Assembly (NCBI RefSeq): GCF_001590925.1
Contig: NZ_BCTU01000032.1
Location: 1 to 64,000, forward strand
Direction: 5' to 3'
Length of the DNA stretch: 64,000 nucleotides
DNA from: Serratia plymuthica NBRC 102599
GTDB lineage: Bacteria > Pseudomonadota > Gammaproteobacteria > Enterobacterales > Enterobacteriaceae
Both the position numbers and the translations under genes were made by a program. This document shows positions 57,596-64,000 of this stretch, piece after piece; position 1 is the first letter of the stretch; every line of letters begins with the position of its first letter. The notes below the pieces were generated by a model. That model was not told where the DNA came from. It made no database searches and saw only the letters and a program-made list of their open reading frames with translations.

Positions 57596-59557
57596 TCACA
57601 ATGCATATTCAAGAAAAAGCAGCCGATCGAAGAAAATCGGCCAGGCATAGTCGAAAACGCCGCGAACGCGAAACCCTTTGTTCAGGTAGATTTGGCAGGC
57701 ATCGCTGCTTTGCCATACGCACAGCACAATATGTTTCGCCCGGCGCTGCTGCGCCTGCTGCTTAATCAGGGCAAACAGGGAGTTAAAATGGCCCTGTCCG
57801 CGGAATCGGCTCTCGATGGCCAGGCTGCAGACAAAGTAATCGTCCGCACCGCACTGGCTGTGCACAAAATCGTCGTAGGCCTCATCGAGCGGCTTTATTT
57901 CATCGCGATATAGATAGCTCGCCTCAACGCCGTATAACTCGTCGAGACTCGCCGCAGTGAAAAATCCGATAAACGCCCCGCACCGATCGTAAGCCAGGGT
58001 AATCAGGTCCAGATAGGGGTCGATATTTTGCGCCTGCTGCAGCGACACCAGATCCATCCCGGCCGGGTTGCCGGCAGAGCAGTATTCCAGGTAGCTGGTG
58101 GCAAAAAGCAGCTTCGCCATGCGGATCCTGTCCGCTTCGCCAGCCTGCCGCCCCGGCAGAAAATGTAACCCACCCTGCGCTTGCGGCAATGCCGCATCGC
58201 CCGCTCCGACGGTTAACCGCCAGTAATTGCCTTCGTCGATCTGCCGCCGGTTATCAGCTATCAAATACTCGCCAAAAAGCTGGTTCACCCGATCCAGCGC
58301 GCGGTCATGGGACAGCACCGAATAGTAATGGTAGTGATCGATATCGGACCTTATCTGCGCCGGGTAGGCCATGCGCGGCACTTCATCGACGGTAAATATT
58401 TCCGCATGGCGCGCCAGATCCGTCGGTTGCTCAAGCTGCCAATCCACCTGCTCCAGCCGGCTTATACACTGTCGATAGCTGCGCAGTTCCTCCTCCCCGA
58501 GCGGCAACGTCTCATTGGTTAGCACATCCTCCAACAGGCGCATGCCGCGGATACCACAGGTCACCGCCTGCGGAACAGCGTCATAATGAACCCCATGATC
58601 CTTGCAGAAACTATCGTGGCTAAGGACAGTCCTGCCGATGTGGCGGCACCACAACAGATAAAACGCGTCGAACAGCCTTCTTTCATAAAGAGGGTTTTTA
58701 TCCGGCACGTCACCGCTTTGCGCCGCATAGATCTGATCCAGACCCGCCAATATTTTGCACAGCGACCTATCGCCGCTGCGGCCAATGATCATCCCGGTTT
58801 CATCCAGAAACAAATTCAACCCGCTGACGTGGCTGACCTCGCCATTGGGCAGAAACTGAAGGTAATCCGGCACTTCGGGTTTCAGCAGGAAAAACGTCGC
58901 CGAACGGTGCGGAAGAGTGTCGATATCCATATACATTCCGCCCATTTCAATCAGGATCAAAAAGCGAAAGTAGTCAGAAAGCGTGGCGTAATAGCGCTTA
59001 TCATGAAGTGCGTGGATAAAATCCAGGTTGCCGCCGACCCTTTTTTGCGCCAGTTCGCTCAGCGAATGCACCTGCAACCGGTGGTTGCCGGCATCGAACT
59101 CCCCCAGCAGACCGCCTTTCACTTCCGAAGCTGGGGAAAAGTACGCCTCATTTTTGAGTTGCCGCGCATCCCATACCCACAACATCCCGACCCATTCGTC
59201 GGCGGTTGTGTTGCGAACAGCCTGCTGCGCATCTCCCCATTGGGAAATAACCTCTCTGGCATCGTCGGGAATCGCACCGCCCAGCCAAATGCGGTGCAGC
59301 AATTTTTCCTGCGCGGCCAGCGGACGAGTAGGAACGCAGAACAACGAGGAGCACTGCGCGGCATCGAATAAACGCCCTTGCTCAACCAGCCACGCCCGCA
59401 GCTGGCTGACCCCACGCCGGTACTGTTCCAGCAACGCCGGGGAGCGCTGGCGCTGAGATTTCACGAACGCTAACTTCAGGTTATTAATCCAGGCCTCATA
59501 GTCGGCACGAAACAGCTCATGCTGCATCAATCCCAAATGCTCGTCATCAAGCTTCAT
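57596..59557 (-). CDS. TcdA/TcdB-type glycosyltransferase fused to a GNAT acetyltransferase
   Basis: A 653-residue protein. After a helical N-terminus, residues about 85-330 carry the toxin-type glycosyltransferase pattern: LLHRIWLGGAIP, then SDYFRFLILIEMGGMYMDIDT with the metal-binding Asp211 and Asp213. Residues about 480-653 look like a GNAT domain with the acetyl-CoA loop RFRGQGHF (about 586-593) and QIYLNKGFRVRG. No signal peptide is evident. The ATG at 59557 follows GGGAGG and lies 2 bases after galE; a longer frame overlaps galE. It could glycosylate and acetylate a small molecule or a protein; the substrate is unknown. Confidence 0.8.
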   Translation of the reverse strand: MKLDDEHLGLMQHELFRADYEAWINNLKLAFVKSQRQRSPALLEQYRRGVSQLRAWLVEQGRLFDAAQCSSLFCVPTRPLAAQEKLLHRIWLGGAIPDDAREVISQWGDAQQAVRNTTADEWVGMLWVWDARQLKNEAYFSPASEVKGGLLGEFDAGNHRLQVHSLSELAQKRVGGNLDFIHALHDKRYYATLSDYFRFLILIEMGGMYMDIDTLPHRSATFFLLKPEVPDYLQFLPNGEVSHVSGLNLFLDETGMIIGRSGDRSLCKILAGLDQIYAAQSGDVPDKNPLYERRLFDAFYLLWCRHIGRTVLSHDSFCKDHGVHYDAVPQAVTCGIRGMRLLEDVLTNETLPLGEEELRSYRQCISRLEQVDWQLEQPTDLARHAEIFTVDEVPRMAYPAQIRSDIDHYHYYSVLSHDRALDRVNQLFGEYLIADNRRQIDEGNYWRLTVGAGDAALPQAQGGLHFLPGRQAGEADRIRMAKLLFATSYLEYCSAGNPAGMDLVSLQQAQNIDPYLDLITLAYDRCGAFIGFFTAASLDELYGVEASYLYRDEIKPLDEAYDDFVHSQCGADDYFVCSLAIESRFRGQGHFNSLFALIKQQAQQRRAKHIVLCVWQSSDACQIYLNKGFRVRGVFDYAWPIFFDRLLFLEYAL

Positions 59558-59559
59558 CG

Positions 59560-60591
59560 TCAGCCTCCCACCAGCGGTGTGCAATGGCCGTATCCCTGTG
59601 GATTCTTGCTCTGCCAATGCCAGGCGTCGCGAACCATTTTTTCCAGGCTTCTTTTGGCTTTCCAGCCTAATTTTTCCGCCGCCAGCGTCGGATCAGACCA
59701 ACACTCGGCAATATCTCCTGCACGGCGCGGGTTAATTTGATAGGCGATTTTAAATCCGCAGGCGCGTTCAAATGCCTGGATAATCTCCAGCACCGAATAG
59801 CCTTTGCCGGTGCCCAGGTTATACACGTTAAAACCCGGTCGCAGATTATCCAGCGCTTTCAAGTGCCCTTCGGCCAGATCCATAACGTGAATATAATCAC
59901 GTACCCCGGTACCATCGCTGGTGGGATAGTCGTTGCCATACACCGGCAACACCGCAAGTTTGCCAATAGCCACCTGTGCCAGATAAGCCAGAAGATTATT
60001 GGGAATGCCTGCGGGATCTTCACCGATCAAACCAGACTCGTGCGCCCCGGCCGGGTTAAAATAACGTAGCGCGGTGATCGCCATCTGCGGTGCGGTTCTG
60101 GCAAACTCCGCCAAAATCTGTTCCACAATAAACTTGGAGGTGCCATAAGGATTCGTCGTCTGCCCGACGCGGCAACTCTCCGTGAGCGGAGTATATTCCG
60201 CCGGCCCGTAAACGGTGGCGGAAGAGCTGAAAATAAATTTCCGAACACCGGCATGGCGCATTCTGTCCAGCACGATCAGCGAGCCGGAAATGTTATTTTG
60301 ATAATATTTCAGCGGCTCCTCGGTAGATTCTCGAACCGACTTCAACCCGGCGAGATGAATAACCGCCTGAATATCATGCTGGCGAAAGAGGTGATCCAGT
60401 AAATGGTGTTCTTGAATATCCCCTTGATAGAAAATCACTTTTTTACCGGTCAGCCTCTCTACCCGAAACAGCGACTCCGGCGAACTGTTGGACAAATTGT
60501 CCAACACGACAACCTCCTCTCCCCTTTCCAGCAATGCCAATACCGTATGCGAACCGATATAACCGGCACCGCCCGTCACTAATATAGCCAT
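59560..60591 (-). CDS. galE: UDP-glucose 4-epimerase
   Basis: NAD-dependent short-chain dehydrogenase-type epimerase interconverting UDP-glucose and UDP-galactose. The 343-residue product has the Rossmann loop GGAGYIGSH and the catalytic Ser and YxxxK (SSSATVYG, NPYGTSK). An adjacent ATG (60594) is an alternative start. It lies between the efflux pump and glycosyltransferase genes and probably supplies the latter's sugar donor. It is not part of a gal operon here. Confidence 0.93.
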   Translation of the reverse strand: MAILVTGGAGYIGSHTVLALLERGEEVVVLDNLSNSSPESLFRVERLTGKKVIFYQGDIQEHHLLDHLFRQHDIQAVIHLAGLKSVRESTEEPLKYYQNNISGSLIVLDRMRHAGVRKFIFSSSATVYGPAEYTPLTESCRVGQTTNPYGTSKFIVEQILAEFARTAPQMAITALRYFNPAGAHESGLIGEDPAGIPNNLLAYLAQVAIGKLAVLPVYGNDYPTSDGTGVRDYIHVMDLAEGHLKALDNLRPGFNVYNLGTGKGYSVLEIIQAFERACGFKIAYQINPRRAGDIAECWSDPTLAAEKLGWKAKRSLEKMVRDAWHWQSKNPQGYGHCTPLVGG

Positions 60592-60639
60592 CATGTATCC
60601 TTGTTTGTGTTTAAAAATAAACGACTCACTCAGAAACTA

Positions 60640-61794
60640 CTAAACTTCCCGGACTTTCCCCCCCACGGGCAAAGCAATTAAAAGCAGTACTACGGCTAAC
60701 AAATAAACGGAGAAGTGCGGCCCATATTCGGTCAGAAAACCTTGTAATATTCCGGCCAGGATCACGCCGGTTGAAATACTGTTGGTAAACAACGTGGTGG
60801 CCATTCCTGCACGATCCGGCATCAGATCCTGAAAATACAGCATGCCGACGGTGGCGATAATGCCGATAAATATCGCGTTAAACACCTGTAAAGCCAGTAA
60901 TCCGCCGGCCGAGGTACACCACAACATGCCGGCGTAAAACACTATGCCGGCCACCATGGCACCCGCCATCATCGGGCGTTTGCCTATTGTGTTCACATAA
61001 CGCCCGGCCAGAATCATGATCGGGATCTCGACTGCGGCGGCAAGCCCCATGATCCAACCGGTCAGACTATGCGACAAGCCCAGCCCGGCTGTGATATACA
61101 GCGGCACGTCGATCAAATACATGGCGCTGCAGGTCCACATCAATACCGAGGCGCAAAACAACAGGCCAACGTCTTTATCGAAGGCCCCTTTTTGCCGCAG
61201 CGGCGGATCAATACCGACGCAGCCCTCTTCGGCTAGCACCACCCCGGGCAATATCCGCCAGGCCAGCAGCGTGACCAACAGGAATATCCCAGCGGCAAAC
61301 ATAAACATGGCCGTAAAGCCGTAATTCACCACCAGCATAAAAGCCAATGGCGGACCAAAGACCCAGGCAAGCGAAAGCTGGGCGCGCATCATTGCGCTGA
61401 ACATCGCCACGTTATGCGACGTTTTCTCTCCATATTCACGCGCCAGGGCAAATAATTGCGGTATCGCCGTATTGGCGATAGCGGTTAACAACACACCTGC
61501 CGTAATTAACGTCAAATAATTGCGGTTAAACGCAAACAGCAGGCAGTTGCCCGCAGCCAATAAATAACAGATTAAAATCAGATTGCGCCGATCACGCAGG
61601 CGATCTGATTTTTTTGCCAGCAAGAAACTGACCACAATGCCCGTGCCGGCGTTAACCGCGTAAAAAAGCCCGACCCATAACGACGTGACCTGCACTTCAG
61701 TAGTAAGAAACAGGCTCAGCGTCGGTATTTGCAGTGCGCCGGCAATACCGGAGCAAAAAGCGACCACCAGAAACGTCAGCCGTATCGAATTCAT
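60640..61794 (-). CDS. SetA/SetB-type sugar efflux transporter (MFS)
   Basis: The 384-residue protein has 12 hydrophobic segments and resembles the sugar efflux transporter (SET) family, which exports lactose, glucose and other glycosides. The conserved GLFYAVNAGTGIVVSFLLAKKSDRLRDRR loop between helices 2 and 3 is present. It starts 28 bp after the chb terminator, leaving almost no room for a separate promoter, so it may depend on read-through or on a promoter inside chb. It leads the operon with galE and the glycosyltransferase. Confidence 0.85.
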   Translation of the reverse strand: MNSIRLTFLVVAFCSGIAGALQIPTLSLFLTTEVQVTSLWVGLFYAVNAGTGIVVSFLLAKKSDRLRDRRNLILICYLLAAGNCLLFAFNRNYLTLITAGVLLTAIANTAIPQLFALAREYGEKTSHNVAMFSAMMRAQLSLAWVFGPPLAFMLVVNYGFTAMFMFAAGIFLLVTLLAWRILPGVVLAEEGCVGIDPPLRQKGAFDKDVGLLFCASVLMWTCSAMYLIDVPLYITAGLGLSHSLTGWIMGLAAAVEIPIMILAGRYVNTIGKRPMMAGAMVAGIVFYAGMLWCTSAGGLLALQVFNAIFIGIIATVGMLYFQDLMPDRAGMATTLFTNSISTGVILAGILQGFLTEYGPHFSVYLLAVVLLLIALPVGGKVREV

Positions 61795-61822
61795 GATTGA
61801 TTACCGCCGAACGTTACCGTTG

Positions 61823-61855
61823 AAAAAAATGGCCCGCCTGCAATCAGACGGGCCA
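61823..61855 (-). terminator. chb terminator
   Basis: An 11-bp stem with one mismatch (61830-61840 with 61845-61855) and CAAT loop is followed leftward by seven T (61823-61829), 10 bp after the chb stop codon. Confidence 0.9.
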
Positions 61856-61865
61856 CGGTTAAGGC

Positions 61866-64000
61866 TTACACTTTCTCTGCACGGCTATAACGCTTGCCAT
61901 CCGGGCTTACCGCCCGAATCTGCACTTCGCCGGCTACCGCAGGTTTGGCTTTGGCGTCATAACGCTGCCACTGTTTGCCGCCATCGATGGAATACTCAAT
62001 GCCCAGGCCCGGCAGCGAGATATTGGCTTCCAGCTTGCCGCCCACCACACGGGCGCCCGGCACCGGCAAGCGATAGCTCACCCCGCCCTTGTCCAACTTC
62101 GCCAACTCGCGCTGCCCCAGGATATTGGCAAAACGCAGCCAGTCCCGATCCAATTGCTTGCCGTCGACAAAATGAGTTTCCCCGCCTTTATACTCACGCC
62201 CCGCCCGGTAATCCTGTTCCCAACCGGCACGGTGCCATGCGCGTTCGGCCACCGACAGTGAGCGAGGGAAAATCATATATTCCATTTGTGGATCGGTGCG
62301 TTGGGTTTCACTCCACATCTGTGCGGAGATGCCGTAAGCGCCCGGCCACGGCTTGTCGCTCTTGGCGGTAAAGTGATTGCCGTCGCGGTCAACCGAGGTT
62401 TCGGCGTTCTGCGGCAGGTTGTTCGGCGCGAAGCTGAACATTTTCCGTTCGTCGCTGAAGCGAGTCCCCCAGTAGTAGCCGCGTTCGTCCGGGTTCACCT
62501 CATACGGGAAGTCCATGTAGACGTAATCCGGGTTGGAAAGGATAACTTCGTAACCTTTGTTCGCCCAATCGTTCGCGCTATCGAAACCGCCCCAATACAG
62601 GGTATCCCAGAAGTTCACCCCAACGCGTTGGGTAGCGAATGCCTTGGCGTCTTTCGCATCTTTCAGGCCATCCTGCCAGGCCTGCATTCTGTCAATGCCG
62701 TGCGCCTTCACCTGTTGGCTGACTTCCAGCCCGAAGTAGCTTGGCAGGTGCTCCATATCGGCCACTTTGCCTTCTTTAATCATCGCTTGGCACACCTGAG
62801 ATTTCGCCCAAGGTTTGTCTTCCTTGCTCTGATCGATGATACCTTTGCCCGCCTCCGGCTTGGTCAGATTGGTATAGCCCGCGCCCAAGCGAATGTTTTT
62901 CGCCTCATCGCCGCCAAAGTGCCAGGTGCGCAGCGGCTGCCCGGCCTCTTTGTGCATCTGGGCAATCTCGCCGATCACCTTGTCGACAAAGCGCTTGGAT
63001 GAGTCCAGGCACGGATTCAGGTAGCTCTGTCGGTTAAAGTACTGCACCGAAGTGGTGTTCGAGGTATCGGTCGGGTCCACCAGACGGAACTCGTCGGCCT
63101 CTTTCTCTTTCCCGGCGGCATGCAGTTTTTTGTAGCGCGCCTCCATCGAAACCACTGCCGCACGGGCATGCGCCGGCATATCGATTTCCGGGATCACCTC
63201 AATCTGGCGCGCCTGGGCGTATTTGATAATGTCGATGTAATCCTGGCGCGAGAAGAACCCGCCATACACGTCGGGCCCCTGACCGTATTGCGGCAGCAGA
63301 CAGGTGGTTTCGCTCAGGTCGTGACAACGTTGTCCCCCTACTTCGGTCAACTCCGGCAGGCCCGGGATCTCGATGCGCCAGCCTTCGTCATCGCTCAGGT
63401 GGAAGTGGAATTTATTGAGTTTGTAAGCCGCCATCTGATCGAGCAAACGCAGCACCGCATCCTTCTGGTGGAAGTTGCGCGCGACGTCGAGGAAAATGCC
63501 GCGATACTGGAAGCGCGGCGCATCTTTAGCGTCCAGCGTGGCAATATTGGCGCTGCCGTCTGTCGGGACAAGCGACAAAATAGACTGCAGGCCATAGAAC
63601 ACCCCGGCCTGATCGAAGCCGATGACCCGCGCTTCCTTGTTGCCAATCTTCAGCTCATAAGCGCCCGGCACCGCCAGCTCACCTTTAAATTTACCCGGCT
63701 GGATATCGGTTTTGATTGGGTAGCCGCCCGCGTTATCGGTCACCCCCAGCAGCGTAAAGCGTTCAGCCGCCGCGTCGGCAGCAGGCTTGCTCAACGCGCT
63801 CAGTTCAAGCGCCACGCCTTTGCTCAGATCCACATCCTGCGGGTGCACTTTCACTTCCAGCGGCGTCGGCACGATTTGGCCACGCAGCGACGCTGCCGGT
63901 AAGGTTTTCAGTTCGGCGTTTTTAGTGAAGCGAGAGGCCGGCGTCATCAGGATATTGTTGTCATCCTTGGTGCGCTTCCACTGGTCGCCGGTAAAGGGCG
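61866..64000 (-). CDS. chb: Chitobiase (beta-N-acetylhexosaminidase), 5' end outside the window
   Basis: GH20 enzyme that splits chitobiose and other beta-N-acetylhexosaminides to GlcNAc in the periplasm. The visible 710 residues lack the N-terminus: the frame stays open to the window edge ([15 protein letters not shown] before the first internal Met), and Serratia chitobiase is about 885 residues. The catalytic domain has [43 protein letters not shown] and the Asp-Glu pair in [10 protein letters not shown]. An immunoglobulin-like domain ends the protein. Its place between fur and presumably chiP/chiQ fits the Serratia chitin-utilisation locus. Confidence 0.95.
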   Translation of the reverse strand, partial: PFTGDQWKRTKDDNNILMTPASRFTKNAELKTLPAASLRGQIVPTPLEVKVHPQDVDLSKGVALELSALSKPAADAAAERFTLLGVTDNAGGYPIKTDIQPGKFKGELAVPGAYELKIGNKEARVIGFDQAGVFYGLQSILSLVPTDGSANIATLDAKDAPRFQYRGIFLDVARNFHQKDAVLRLLDQMAAYKLNKFHFHLSDDEGWRIEIPGLPELTEVGGQRCHDLSETTCLLPQYGQGPDVYGGFFSRQDYIDIIKYAQARQIEVIPEIDMPAHARAAVVSMEARYKKLHAAGKEKEADEFRLVDPTDTSNTTSVQYFNRQSYLNPCLDSSKRFVDKVIGEIAQMHKEAGQPLRTWHFGGDEAKNIRLGAGYTNLTKPEAGKGIIDQSKEDKPWAKSQVCQAMIKEGKVADMEHLPSYFGLEVSQQVKAHGIDRMQAWQDGLKDAKDAKAFATQRVGVNFWDTLYWGGFDSANDWANKGYEVILSNPDYVYMDFPYEVNPDERGYYWGTRFSDERKMFSFAPNNLPQNAETSVDRDGNHFTAKSDKPWPGAYGISAQMWSETQRTDPQMEYMIFPRSLSVAERAWHRAGWEQDYRAGREYKGGETHFVDGKQLDRDWLRFANILGQRELAKLDKGGVSYRLPVPGARVVGGKLEANISLPGLGIEYSIDGGKQWQRYDAKAKPAVAGEVQIRAVSPDGKRYSRAEKV

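Overview
The window reads as chromosomal DNA of a gammaproteobacterium of the order Enterobacterales, most likely Serratia. Gene order follows the E. coli K-12 stretch from kdp/sdh/tol to fur almost gene for gene (lysine tRNA cluster, cpoB-pal-tolBARQ-ybgC, ybgE-cydX-cydBA, sucDCBA-sdhBADC, gltA, nei-pxp-ybgI, phrB-ybgA, ybfA-kdpFABCDE, pgm, seqA, ybfF, ybfE, fldA, fur). The right end holds a Serratia-type chitobiase (chb). The species cannot be settled from the sequence alone.

Layout. 1-392: end of a tRNA-Lys cluster whose spacer folds into five small hairpins. 393-6108: Tol-Pal envelope operon. 6191-9388: cytochrome bd oxidase operon including the 37-residue CydX. 9389-10071: divergent regulatory region with FNR-like and ArcA-like sites. 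10072-11970: secreted metallophosphatase/5'-nucleotidase. 11981-21743: leftward TCA block sucDCBA-sdhBADC, facing gltA (22479-23771) across a region with a CRP site and a palindromic element. 23832-29451: nei and a pyroglutamate gene set (pcp, two paired membrane proteins, pxpACB). 29604-33770: ybgI, a periplasmic class II cyclic-nucleotide phosphodiesterase, photolyase and ybgA. 33864-42503: ybfA and kdpFABCDE with an intact KdpE operator. 42531-43607: DUF3861 protein and a His-rich PadR regulator with an array of four palindromic operators. 43618-49071: pgm, seqA, ybfF, ybfE, fldA, fur.

Accessory region. Between fur (ends 49071) and chb (ends 61866) lies about 12.8 kb with no counterpart in the E. 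coli order. It opens with an internally deleted IS3-family element (49094-49451) that keeps both terminal inverted repeats. Next is an AT-richer, tightly overlapping leftward operon of six genes (49497-56659): a PEP-synthase-like kinase, a class I glutamine amidotransferase, a nucleotidyltransferase, a GH13 sucrose-phosphorylase-like enzyme, an unrecognised protein with 2H-phosphoesterase-like features, and an MFS transporter. The first three match in type, size and order the enzymes that make cytidine diphosphoramidate for the Campylobacter jejuni capsule (Cj1418-Cj1417-Cj1416). Here there are no capsule genes, so the operon looks like an undescribed pathway for a secreted, possibly glycosylated phosphoramidate. 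Upstream of it, a near-consensus rightward promoter and a rightward terminator frame about 0.35 kb with no sizeable gene, a candidate small RNA. A second cassette (57596-61794) encodes a SetA/SetB-type sugar efflux pump, GalE and an unusual fusion of a TcdA/TcdB-type glycosyltransferase with a GNAT acetyltransferase.
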